Shown piece after piece: positions 1 to 7,558 of a DNA stretch of 64,000 nt. A model generated the notes under the pieces. It saw only the letters and a program-made list of their open reading frames with translations, was not told the DNA's origin and made no database searches. The DNA is from Novosphingobium aureum (GTDB lineage Bacteria > Pseudomonadota > Alphaproteobacteria > Sphingomonadales > Sphingomonadaceae), in contig NZ_JADZGI010000001.1 in assembly GCF_015865035.1 (NCBI RefSeq), positions 1,054,001 through 1,118,000 on the forward strand. Reading direction: 5' to 3'. How positions within the stretch are numbered: position 1 is the first letter of the stretch; every line of letters starts with the position of its first letter. The translations under genes were made by a program, and so were the position numbers.

Positions 1-1
1 T

Positions 2-994
2 AGCCCGTTCCAGGCCGATACCTTCCTGACCTCGGCAGCCGAGCTTTATCGCAACGACAATCTCGAACTGGCGATCTACGACGACAAGGTCGCGCCAGAG
101 AACCTGCTCGCCCAGCGGCTGGTCGATGGCACGGGCGGGTTGATCCTGCAGCGCCGGCTCGATGTCGCTGGCCATACCTGGGTGCTGCAGGTGCGCGACC
201 GCAAGGGCGGATCGCTCTCGGCGCTCTCGCGCATCACGCTGTTCTTCGGGGCGATTGCCTCGCTCATGGTCATGGCCATCGGACGCCTGATCACGAAGCG
301 TGCGGCGGAGGACCGGCAGGTGCTCGAATGGCTTTCGAGCCAGGCCTCGATCCGCGATTCGCTGACCCGCGAGCTCAACCACCGGGTCAAGAACACGCTG
401 GCCAACGTGCTCTCGATTGCCGCGCTGACCCGGCGTCGATCGAAGGACATCGACGACTTCACGCAGAGCCTCACCGCGCGTATCCGCGCGCTCTCGGCGA
501 CGCACGACCTGCTCTCGCAGTCGGACTGGGGCTTTGCCGCGCTGGGCGATGTAGTGCGCTCCGAGCTCGCGCCCTACATGGAGGGCAACGAGAGCCACGT
601 CGAGATGACGGGCCCTGACATCAAGCTGGCCCCGAACGATGCGATGTCGCTGGGCCTCGCGATCCACGAACTGGCCACCAACGCGGCCAAGTACGGCGCG
701 CTGAGCACCGTTGGTGGGCGCATTCACGTCAACTGGCAGCTGCTGTCGCACGATCTTGCCGAGATCGACTGGCGCGAGGAGGGCGGCCCGCCGGTGGTCG
801 AGCCGTCCAAGCGCGGCTTCGGGCGCGACCTGATCGAAAAGATCGTCGCGCACGAGCTCAAGTCCGAGGTCGACCTGCGCTTCAAGCCCGAAGGGGTCGA
901 GTGCCGCCTGATGGTCCCGGTGCGCAATGCGCGCGAGTTCGCCCTGCGCGCCCAGAAGCGCCGCGCCTTGACGGAAGCGACCGAACCGGCCTGA
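2..994 (+). CDS. CHASE-type sensor histidine kinase, HRXXN (HisKA_2/HWE) family, 5' end missing
   Basis: The reading frame is open to the left edge, so the N-terminus is missing. The first ~45 visible codons (around LYRNDNLELAIYDD) resemble the end of a periplasmic CHASE sensor domain. One membrane helix follows (ITLFFGAIASLMVMAIGRLI). The kinase core has an H-box with the HRXXN signature (ELNHRVKN), an N-box (HELATNAAKYGALS) and a WREEGGP motif. HRXXN kinases feed the PhyR-NepR-EcfG general stress cascade in sphingomonads, and phyR lies directly downstream in the opposite direction. Inference: this is a membrane stress sensor acting on PhyR. The family call is firm; the PhyR link rests on context. 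Confidence 0.85.
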   Translation, partial: SPFQADTFLTSAAELYRNDNLELAIYDDKVAPENLLAQRLVDGTGGLILQRRLDVAGHTWVLQVRDRKGGSLSALSRITLFFGAIASLMVMAIGRLITKRAAEDRQVLEWLSSQASIRDSLTRELNHRVKNTLANVLSIAALTRRRSKDIDDFTQSLTARIRALSATHDLLSQSDWGFAALGDVVRSELAPYMEGNESHVEMTGPDIKLAPNDAMSLGLAIHELATNAAKYGALSTVGGRIHVNWQLLSHDLAEIDWREEGGPPVVEPSKRGFGRDLIEKIVAHELKSEVDLRFKPEGVECRLMVPVRNAREFALRAQKRRALTEATEPA

Positions 995-1109
995 ATGAAG
1001 CGTGCTGCCTACGGCGCCACGCGCCTTCGGCAGCCATCCCCATGTCAGCGTCTGGCAAGGCGACCCGCCTTGCGTGCCTGCACGGTCCTAGCCGTCTCCG
1101 TACAAACGA

Positions 1110-1147
1110 GGAAGGGGCCGCGAACCTCTCGGTCCGCGGCCCCTTCC
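1110..1147. terminator. Bidirectional hairpin terminator between converging kinase and phyR
   Basis: A perfect 13-bp inverted repeat (GGAAGGGGCCGCG at 1110-1122, its complement at 1135-1147) with a 12-nt loop lies between two convergent genes. The T-tract is weak on both sides, so termination is inferred from placement and stem strength. Confidence 0.7.
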
Positions 1148-1175
1148 TGTGTCGCTTGCTACGTGTCCGCGCAGC

Positions 1176-1973
1176 TTAGCTGGCGGGTGCGCGCTCGGTG
1201 AAGAACAGCGCCTGGCTGATTGCGGCGCGCACGGTGTTTTCTTGGAACGGCTTGGTGACGAGGTACGTCGGCTCGGGCCGCTCGCCGGTAAGCAGACGCT
1301 CGGGGTAGGCGGTGATGAAGATCACCGGCACGTCACCCAGCTTGAGCAGGTCCTCGACCGCGTCGATCCCCGAGCTGCCGTCGGCGAGCTGGATGTCGGC
1401 GAGGACCAGCCCAGCCGGTTCGCGTTCGAAGATCTCGATGGCCTGCGTGCGCGTGGCAGCGGTGCCGACGACGGTGTGGCCAAGGTCGGAGACAAGCCCC
1501 TCGAGCTGCATCGAGATGAGCGGCTCGTCCTCGATGATGAGCACGCGGGTTGCGCTCTCGCCCTCGATCTCGCGCACTGCCTGGCTGACCAGCGCATCGA
1601 CCTCCTCGGTCGTCGTGCCAAGGATCGTTGCACAGTCGGCGTGCGAGAATTCCTCGACCGTGGTGAGCAGCAGTGCCTGTCGGTGCGCCGGGGCGATCGT
1701 CGCGAGGCGCGACTGCGCCGCCAGCTCGCGCGGTACTGCCGCAGGATCTTCGGGGGCCGTGCCCTCAACGTGGCCGGTCGACCAGATGCGGGTGAAGGCC
1801 GCGTAGAGCGCGGCGCGGTTGCCGGCGATCTGCTCGCGCAGGGCATTGTCCGCAAGCGCGGCCTCTAGCGTCGCGCGCACATAGGTGTCGCCCGACTGCT
1901 GCGAGCCGGTGAGCGCGCGGGCGTAGCGGCGCAGATAAGGCAACTGAATGGCAATCTGGTCAGAGACGGACAT
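1176..1973 (-). CDS. phyR: PhyR anti-anti-sigma response regulator of the general stress response
   Basis: This 265-residue protein has the PhyR architecture. Residues 1-135 form an ECF sigma-like region (sigma2-like part, then a sigma4-like part ending near VREIEGES). Residues 142-262 form a receiver domain with the acidic cluster IIEDEP, the phospho-acceptor Asp193 (LADIQLADG) and the conserved Lys in VTKPF. Known role: phosphorylated PhyR captures NepR and so frees the sigma factor EcfG. The gene is divergent from ecfG across a 629-nt gap. No exact GGAAC-CGTT promoter was found upstream of it on this strand, unlike ecfG. Length and motif set make the call firm. Confidence 0.95.
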   Translation of the reverse strand: MSVSDQIAIQLPYLRRYARALTGSQQSGDTYVRATLEAALADNALREQIAGNRAALYAAFTRIWSTGHVEGTAPEDPAAVPRELAAQSRLATIAPAHRQALLLTTVEEFSHADCATILGTTTEEVDALVSQAVREIEGESATRVLIIEDEPLISMQLEGLVSDLGHTVVGTAATRTQAIEIFEREPAGLVLADIQLADGSSGIDAVEDLLKLGDVPVIFITAYPERLLTGERPEPTYLVTKPFQENTVRAAISQALFFTERAPAS

Positions 1974-2220
1974 GAATCTTCCTCGTCCTCGTTACTTGTT
2001 GCGCTACCGGGATCGGGCCGGGCTGGCGGCATTGCCAGCACGGCTCTCTCGCCGGTACCGTCTGGATGGCTGGATCGCAGAGCCTTCCGTTCCAGAGCCG
2101 TCAGAACCTGTCGACGCTGCAGCAGTTCCCGAAGCTGCGATCCGCCGCCCCGCGAAAATGTCTGACTCCGCGTGGCGCGCAGGGCAACCGGAAAATTTTT
2201 CGGCTCCGGGGCTCTGGTCT

Positions 2221-2245
2221 GGAACGGTCCGGTGTTTGCTGCGTT
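2221..2245 (+). promoter_or_regulatory. EcfG-type promoter (GGAAC-N16-CGTT) without an adjacent gene
   Basis: GGAAC at 2221-2225 and CGTT at 2242-2245 are separated by 16 nt, an exact match to the alphaproteobacterial EcfG consensus. Transcription would start near 2252 and run into the inverted repeat at 2310-2343. It could make a short RNA or be a distal second promoter for ecfG. Confidence 0.6.
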
Positions 2246-2309
2246 ATCCTCGTGTCACCGCCCGGCTCTCACCCCCACCCCCCGCAGGCCGAGCGGCGAC
2301 GTGATCCCT

Positions 2310-2343
2310 GAGGCCTCCGCTCACCGATGTGAGCGGAGGCCTC
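2310..2343. other. Perfect 15-bp inverted repeat (hairpin) downstream of the orphan EcfG promoter
   Basis: The arms are 2310-2324 and 2329-2343, around a 4-nt loop (CGAT). No T-run follows on either strand, so it is an atypical terminator. It could instead be an operator dyad or a stable RNA 3' structure. It belongs to no coding sequence. Confidence 0.6.
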
Positions 2344-2540
2344 AAAGTATCCGGACCTCAAATCATCTTGGCCCTCAAAGCCCGGGCGCGACTTATGTTC
2401 CCGCAGCAGCCTTCACGCATTTTTTTATGCGGTTGTGTCGATCCTGCGGAATCGCCCCGGTTCCTTGGGGTTTTCCGCCAGAAGGCTGACAACGCGGCCG
2501 CGAGTCGTTGCCTGTAAGCGTCGGGATGTGAACGACTTGG

Positions 2541-2566
2541 GGAACTTTCCGGGTCGCGCTCGCGTT
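2541..2566 (+). promoter_or_regulatory. EcfG-type promoter of ecfG (autoregulation)
   Basis: GGAAC at 2541-2545 and CGTT at 2563-2566 are separated by 17 nt. This is an exact consensus located 37 nt upstream of the ecfG start codon. It implies positive autoregulation of ecfG, as known for this sigma factor family. Confidence 0.8.
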
Positions 2567-2602
2567 TGCCTGCCATCGGATTCCAACGGAGGGTTAACCC
2601 AG

Positions 2603-3280
2603 ATGACCGCAGCAGCAAGCGACGCCCCTGAAGCAAAGCAGGAAATCACGACGCTGTCGGATCGGGACTTCAAGCGTGCACTCGCTGATGTCGCGTCACA
2701 CCTGCGCGCTTTCGCGCGCGGCCTGTGCGGCGACCGCGATCGTGCCGACGACCTTGCCCAGGAAGCCATGCTGCGCGCCTGGGCCGCTCGCGAGCGCTAT
2801 GCCGCCGGCACCAACTTCAAGGCATGGACCTTCACCATCCTGCGCAACCACTTCTATTCGGAAGCGCGCCGCGCCCGTTTCCATGGCGAATACGACGAGC
2901 TGGCCGCCGAGCGCATCCTGCGCACCGACGCGGCGCAGGAAAGCGCGGTGGAGCTTGCCGACGTGCTGCGTGCACTGACGGCCATCCCCGACAACTACCG
3001 CGAGGCGCTGGTGCTGGTCGCTGCAGGGCACCTTTCCTACGAGGAAATCGCCGATATCTGCGGGATTGCCCTGGGCACCGTGAAGAGCCGCATCTGCCGC
3101 GCACGTGCGATGCTCTCGAAGATCATCGAATCGGGCCAGCTGCCCGACTCGCGCCATGACTTCGTGCTCACCGGCGAGGCGATCGACGCCTTTTTCGCCG
3201 AGCTTTCGAAGGTCGCCAACATCGAACAGGCCGACCTGTCCGCCCATCACCTCAACAAGGCTGTTCGCATCGCCGCATGA
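2603..3280 (+). CDS. ecfG: General stress response ECF sigma factor EcfG (ECF15)
   Basis: The 225-residue product has sigma2 (about residues 22-95, with RADDLAQEAMLRAWAARERY and FKAWTFTILRNHFYSEARR) and sigma4 (about 120-180, with LSYEEIADICGIALGTVKSRICRAR). I chose the ATG at 2603 because GGAGGG lies 9 nt upstream and the EcfG promoter lies just before it; an upstream in-frame extension would overlap that promoter. The C-terminus is longer than a minimal ECF factor, as in other EcfG proteins. Its usual anti-sigma factor NepR is not encoded next to it here. The response regulator downstream starts after 37 nt, so the two are probably co-transcribed. Confidence 0.93.
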   Translation: MTAAASDAPEAKQEITTLSDRDFKRALADVASHLRAFARGLCGDRDRADDLAQEAMLRAWAARERYAAGTNFKAWTFTILRNHFYSEARRARFHGEYDELAAERILRTDAAQESAVELADVLRALTAIPDNYREALVLVAAGHLSYEEIADICGIALGTVKSRICRARAMLSKIIESGQLPDSRHDFVLTGEAIDAFFAELSKVANIEQADLSAHHLNKAVRIAA

Positions 3281-3317
3281 GCCGGCGCGAGATCGGTAAT
3301 ACCAAGGAATACAGGTC

Positions 3318-3734
3318 GTGACCCGTCTGCACTCCAGTGAAGCGCGCGTGCTGATCGTCGAGGACGAGTTTCTCCTCGCGTTGCAGCTGGAAGACATTCT
3401 CGAGGATGGTGGCCATGTTGTTGCCGCCACCCTGCCGGACAGCCGCTCGCTGGCCAAGCTGAGCGAGGCGCCCGACATCGCGCTGGTCGATCTCAACCTG
3501 CGCGACGGGCTCACCGGGCCGGACGTCGCGCGCCAGTTGTCCGAGCGCTACGGCATTCCCGTGATCTACGTCACCGCCAACCCGGCGCAGATCGGCGACC
3601 CTGCTGCGACTGCAGTGGGCGTCGTACAAAAGCCCTTCACCCGCGAGGCGATCCTGGGCGCGATAGAATTCGGACTGCACCACGAAGGCGCGCACCGGCC
3701 AGCCGGACTGGAGGCCGTCCGTAGCGCGGCCTGA
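3318..3734 (+). CDS. Single-domain response regulator
   Basis: The 138-residue protein is a lone receiver domain: acidic pair in VLIVEDE (residues 11-17), phospho-acceptor Asp58 (ALVDLN), Thr in YVTAN and Lys in VVQKPF. There is no output domain. It follows ecfG by 37 nt, so it probably belongs to the EcfG autoregulated transcript and tunes phosphate flow in the stress cascade. It lacks the PFxFATGY motif of SdrG-like (FAT GUY) regulators, so it should not be equated with SdrG. The GTG start at 3318 has only weak ribosome-binding similarity. Confidence 0.88.
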   Translation: MTRLHSSEARVLIVEDEFLLALQLEDILEDGGHVVAATLPDSRSLAKLSEAPDIALVDLNLRDGLTGPDVARQLSERYGIPVIYVTANPAQIGDPAATAVGVVQKPFTREAILGAIEFGLHHEGAHRPAGLEAVRSAA

Positions 3735-3759
3735 TTCCCGCGCGACATACCAGACCCCC

Positions 3760-3787
3760 GACTGTCCTGCCCCCCCCCCGGACAGTC
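3760..3787 (+). terminator. Hairpin with a C-run loop after the ecfG transcript
   Basis: The arms GACTGTCC (3760-3767) and GGACAGTC (3780-3787) are perfect and enclose a 12-nt loop made almost only of C. It lies 25 nt past the response regulator stop. No T-tract follows, so confidence is moderate. Confidence 0.5.
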
Positions 3788-4209
3788 CTGACGCCCCTTC
3801 GTGCCCGGCCACCCTGATCCCTGGCCCCGCACGGAGGGGCGTTCTTGCGTCCGGGGTATAGATGTCCCCGGCTTGCGCACTTTGCGCTCTCAGAGGGCGC
3901 GCGACAGGACTGGGGGCAATGGGGGAGAGGAGAGGAAGGGGGCGCATGGGATTGTGAGCGCTCAGGCGTGCTGCGAGGCGTGACCTTTGACCCTTGCCGT
4001 GCCCACGGTCTGGGGAGGCGCTATCCACACACGGCAGGCGGTCAGCTTCATGGTGATGCGCAGCGATGGCGGGGAGGCAATCAGCCGTAAGGGCGACTGC
4101 AATTGCTGCACCGGGCATGCAGCATCAGCGTGCAGCAAAAAATAGGCGACCGATGGAGAAGATGCTTGGCTGACAAAGAAGTTGGGCCTTCCCTGCTTCC
4201 GCAAGAAAG
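3788..4209. other. Intergenic stretch, no gene seen
   Basis: This stretch separates the ecfG unit from the converging hemerythrin gene. Short open frames on both strands lack ribosome-binding sites and recognisable motifs. I see no RNA gene or repeat in it. Confidence 0.5.
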
Positions 4210-4226
4210 GCCCGCCTCAGGCGGGC
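4210..4226 (-). terminator. Rho-independent terminator of the hemerythrin gene
   Basis: On the minus strand a 7-bp stem (GCCCGCC/GGCGGGC, 3-nt loop) is followed by CTTTCTT. It lies about 125 nt past the hemerythrin stop codon. A second small palindrome (CGACCTAGGTCG, 4228-4239) adjoins it. Confidence 0.6.
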
Positions 4227-4350
4227 TCGACCTAGGTCGGCACGCTCTCTCCCAACTTTGTTTCCAAACTCGCCTGTCCCTTTAGCGCGGTGGCGAGGGA
4301 ATGCAATGCAAGACCTGCTCCATCTGTCGCAGGTCTCGGCTTGGAATGAA

Positions 4351-4833
4351 TTATTCGCGCGCGTCGCCCGGAAGCTCGTCCTGCGCATTTTCCAATTCGC
4401 GCGGCTTGCGCTGCTCGAAGACCTTGGCGATCTGCGCTTCCTGCTCGGACGAGAGGCCCTTGGCGGCGGCGGGGAACATGTCCTCCTCCTCCTCGTCGAT
4501 GTGGTGCAGGTAGCGGTGGCGCATGTCCTTGAACTTCACCAGCCAGCCGCTCGAGCTCATGTCGGCTTCGAACAGCTCACCGAGGAAGTCGTCGATTTCC
4601 TTGTGCTCGGATACCGAATGGCGCGCGTCGTCGCGCAGCTCGGGATCGGCGAGCATGGTCGCATAGAGCGATTCCTCTTCGGCTGCCGCATGAGCCTGCA
4701 GCTCCTTGCGCAGTTCCTCGAAGAGTTCGCGGCGCTCTGCGCTGTCGCCTTGCGTCTCGCCGATCTTCTCGAGCAGTTCGCGGTGGCGGTCGTGATCGGA
4801 GATCAGGTCGCGAAAGATGCGGGCGTCAGCCAT
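4351..4833 (-). CDS. Hemerythrin-like HHE cation-binding protein
   Basis: The 160-residue protein shows the His/Glu pattern of the HHE family: HDRHRELLEKI near the N-terminus, HAAAEEESLY, SVSEHKEIDDFL and a final HRYLHHIDEEEEDMFP. Such four-helix proteins bind a di-iron centre and are commonly linked to oxygen, NO or redox stress. The start has a GGGAG element about 11 nt upstream. An exact EcfG-type promoter lies 47 nt upstream (4881-4906), so the gene is very probably part of the general stress regulon. The family is clear; the ligand and exact role are not. Confidence 0.9.
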   Translation of the reverse strand: MADARIFRDLISDHDRHRELLEKIGETQGDSAERRELFEELRKELQAHAAAEEESLYATMLADPELRDDARHSVSEHKEIDDFLGELFEADMSSSGWLVKFKDMRHRYLHHIDEEEEDMFPAAAKGLSSEQEAQIAKVFEQRKPRELENAQDELPGDARE

Positions 4834-4880
4834 GATTCTGGTTCTCCCTGGGGGGGGGTGCGGGAAGCTATCCCCCCGGT

Positions 4881-4906
4881 AACGGGTTTACCCGCCTTCC
4901 GGTTCC
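4881..4906 (-). promoter_or_regulatory. EcfG-type promoter of the hemerythrin gene
   Basis: Read on the minus strand, GGAAC (4906-4902) and CGTT (4884-4881) are separated by 17 nt. This matches the consensus exactly and sits at normal promoter distance from the start codon at 4833. Confidence 0.8.
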
Positions 4907-4993
4907 ACGGTTCGTCGTGAAAATCGTCTTTTTCCGTAATCTTGCAGGAATTTGTACGGGTCCGCCTCCGTATCGGAGACGCTACCCGCGCGA

Positions 4994-7558
4994 TCAGGTC
5001 GCCGCGCGGGCGCGGGCGATCGCCGATCGCACGTCACGTTCGCCATAAGGCTTGGTCACGACCGGGACCCCGGCGAATTCGGCCCCTTGTGTCGCGCGCT
5101 CACCATAGCCGCTGGCGAAGATGAACGGTATGCCCGCAAGCCGCAGCTTCTTGGCGACCGGTTCGCTGGTCTCCTTGCCAAGATTGACGTCGAGCATCGC
5201 AAAAGTGACTTGTCCTGTCTCGAGTACGTCGAAGGCCGCCGCGACCGAGCCAGCCACGCGGCAGTCGGTGAAGCCGGCTGCGCGCAACAGATCCTCTGCT
5301 TCCATGGCGATGATCACGTTGTCCTCGACGATGAGCGCGATGCCCTGCGACAGCCCGGAGGTCAGGGCGTCGCCTTCGGGGACCTCTATCTGTCCCTGGC
5401 GTGGATCGGCGCCAGGCGTCTCGAAGCTGGCGATATGTTCGCCCGGCACCAGGAACAGCGCCTGCAGGCCCTGTTCGGGGAATACCACCGAGGCGCTGCC
5501 GCCCAGTTCGTGCGGGATCGTACGCTCGATGATCGTCGAGCCGAAGCCACGCCGGGTCGGCTTCTTGACCGCAGGGCCACCTTCCTCGCGCCAGTCGAAC
5601 TCGACCCCGTCGTCGTCGCCGCGGCTCAGGGTTACCACGACGCGTCCGGTGTTGTTCGACAGCGCGCCGTACTTGCACGAATTGGTCATCAGCTCGTGGA
5701 CGACCAGCGCGATGGTGGTGAAGGCAGTCGGCGCGACGAGCGCGTCGGGGCCGTCGATGACCACGCGGTCGGCGCTTTCGCTCGCATAGGCTGCGGCCTC
5801 GGTGCGCACGAGGTCGTAGAGCGAGGAGGGGGTCCAGTCCTTCTCGGTAACCTGGTCGTGTGCGCGGGCGAGCGCGTGGATGCGGCTGCCGACGATCTCG
5901 GCGAATTCGTCGATGGTGCTGGCGCCGTCCTTGCTTTGCGAGACGAGCCCGCGGATCAGGTTGAGGATGTTGCGCACGCGGTGGTTGAGCTCCGCGATCA
6001 GCATGTCCTGCTGCTGGCTGGCCTGTTCGCGCTGGATGTTGGCAGCGTCGGCGAGGCGCAGCACGACCTCGAGCAGGGTGATGCGCAGCGATTCCGCCGC
6101 CGCCGATTCGTCCTCGGTCCAGGGCAGCGACTGGCCGCGGCGCTCCTCCTTCCACAGCTCGAAGCTCTTGCGCGGGGTGAGACGCGCGCCGTTGGGGCCG
6201 AGCTCGATCGCCTTTTCAGGGTTGCCTGCCCAGTGGACCTCGCGCAGCTGCTCCTTGCGGAACAGCACGATGTAGTCGCGCGGGCTGCGGCTGACGGGCA
6301 GAGCGAGCAGTCCGGCGGCCTTGTCGGCCCAGGCCTGTGCGGGCGGGAAGATCGCGGCGATATTGTCGCTGGCCCACACCGTGCTCGCGCCGGCGGTATT
6401 GAGGAAGCGCGCGAGCTCTACGAACTGTTCCTTGTTGGGCGTGACGCCGTGGCTCATGAACTGGCCGTCGACCCAGCCGACCGCGCCGTCGAAGCCGATC
6501 ACCCGCCCGATCGATTCGGAGAAGTCGCCGAAGGCATCGAGCAGCGAGCCTCCGCTGGCGACGCGGCCCATGATCTCGTCATGCAGCCGCATGGATTCGC
6601 CGCGCAGCTGCAGGGCAGCGTCGCTTTCCTTCTGGTCGAGGATGTAGGAGAAGAATTCGCCGAACAGTTCGCTCGCGGTGCGTACCGAATAGGACAGGCG
6701 CAGCGGTGAATAGTGGTGGCAGGCCATGAGCCCCCACAGCTTGCCGCGCCGGACGATCGAGACCGACATCGAGGCCTTGATCCCCATGTTGCGCAAGTAC
6801 TCGATGTGGATCGGGGAGACCGCGCGCAGGCCCGACATCGAAAGGTCGAGCGGATCGCCGTTGGGTCCGGTTGCCGGGATGACCGGCACCGTCGGGTCGT
6901 CGACGTCGGAAATGATGCGCAGCATGTTGCGGGTGTAGAGGCGCCGGGCCTGGGCCGGGATGTCCGAGGCCGGGAAGTGCAGCCCCTTGAAGCTGTCGAC
7001 CATGCCGTTGAGGCTCTCGGCGATCACCTCGCCCGCGCCGTCGTTCTCGAAACGGTAGACCATGACCCGGTCGAAGCCGGTCAGTCCGCGCAAGTGGCGT
7101 GCGGCGCTGGCGCACAGTTTCTCGATCGAATCCGCCTGGCGCATCCGATCGATCATCGGGCGCACGTAGGACACGAAGTCGCGCCGGCGTCCGCCCTCGT
7201 GCGGCTCGATCTCGACCACGAAGGAGCGGCCCGAGGCGTGGACCGCGAGGTCGAACAGCCGACCGTCGGCGAGCAGGTCGACTTCGAACACGCGCTCGAC
7301 CGCGCCCGACCCGCCGAGCACCTGCAGGCGACTGCGCACGTCGTGCATCGCGCTGGGCGAGAGGAACTCGATCGCCGAGCGGCCGATCATCTCCTGCGCC
7401 GAAAGGCCGAAAAGCTCTGCGCAGTTCACCGAGGCGTGGTTGATGATCCAGTCGCTCGAGAACGAGACCAGCCAGCCGAAGCTCTGGATCCGGCCGATGA
7501 TGTGAATCGGTTCTAGGTCGCAGGTGGTGAGATCCACCTTGGTCGTGTCGTCAGCCAT
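4994..7558 (-). CDS. bphP: Bacteriophytochrome: PAS-GAF-PHY, HRXXN kinase and fused receiver
   Basis: This 854-residue protein is a biliverdin-binding red/far-red photoreceptor kinase. The chromophore Cys is Cys13 (LTTCDLEPIHI). The GAF domain carries the PASDIP motif (196-201) and His251. The PHY domain carries the tongue motif PRKSF (462-466). The kinase has an HRXXN H-box (ELNHRVRN, His526), an N-box (HELMTNSCKYGALS) and WREEGGP. A C-terminal receiver follows (about 738-852) with Asp790 and a PFIFASGYG motif close to that of FAT GUY/SdrG-like regulators. It overlaps the heme oxygenase gene by 8 nt, so the two are translationally coupled. The kinase type and the neighbouring phyR/ecfG suggest it feeds light signals into the general stress response. 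Confidence 0.95.
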   Translation of the reverse strand: MADDTTKVDLTTCDLEPIHIIGRIQSFGWLVSFSSDWIINHASVNCAELFGLSAQEMIGRSAIEFLSPSAMHDVRSRLQVLGGSGAVERVFEVDLLADGRLFDLAVHASGRSFVVEIEPHEGGRRRDFVSYVRPMIDRMRQADSIEKLCASAARHLRGLTGFDRVMVYRFENDGAGEVIAESLNGMVDSFKGLHFPASDIPAQARRLYTRNMLRIISDVDDPTVPVIPATGPNGDPLDLSMSGLRAVSPIHIEYLRNMGIKASMSVSIVRRGKLWGLMACHHYSPLRLSYSVRTASELFGEFFSYILDQKESDAALQLRGESMRLHDEIMGRVASGGSLLDAFGDFSESIGRVIGFDGAVGWVDGQFMSHGVTPNKEQFVELARFLNTAGASTVWASDNIAAIFPPAQAWADKAAGLLALPVSRSPRDYIVLFRKEQLREVHWAGNPEKAIELGPNGARLTPRKSFELWKEERRGQSLPWTEDESAAAESLRITLLEVVLRLADAANIQREQASQQQDMLIAELNHRVRNILNLIRGLVSQSKDGASTIDEFAEIVGSRIHALARAHDQVTEKDWTPSSLYDLVRTEAAAYASESADRVVIDGPDALVAPTAFTTIALVVHELMTNSCKYGALSNNTGRVVVTLSRGDDDGVEFDWREEGGPAVKKPTRRGFGSTIIERTIPHELGGSASVVFPEQGLQALFLVPGEHIASFETPGADPRQGQIEVPEGDALTSGLSQGIALIVEDNVIIAMEAEDLLRAAGFTDCRVAGSVAAAFDVLETGQVTFAMLDVNLGKETSEPVAKKLRLAGIPFIFASGYGERATQGAEFAGVPVVTKPYGERDVRSAIARARAAT

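Larger units (their letters stand above)
1974..2602. other. phyR-ecfG intergenic region without a recognisable nepR
   Basis: The region holds two EcfG-type promoters on the plus strand, a perfect 15-bp inverted repeat (2310-2343) and a short A/T-centred dyad near 2416-2430. I looked through all frames for a 50-60 residue NepR-like protein and saw none. The apparent open frames have no recognisable composition or motifs. Confidence 0.6.

Noticed and set aside
2329..2517. 62-codon frame before ecfG as nepR
   Set aside because: The sequence has none of the NepR helix pattern (acidic C-terminal LLDKL-like end) and spans an inverted repeat.
3318..3734. SdrG orthologue
   Set aside because: The receiver lacks the PFxFATGY motif; only the receiver fused to the phytochrome resembles that group.
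4952..6709. 585-codon open frame antisense to bphP
   Set aside because: Shadow of the high-GC phytochrome gene. The sense strand has complete motifs and normal codon use; the antisense product is Asp/Arg/Ala-rich without motifs.
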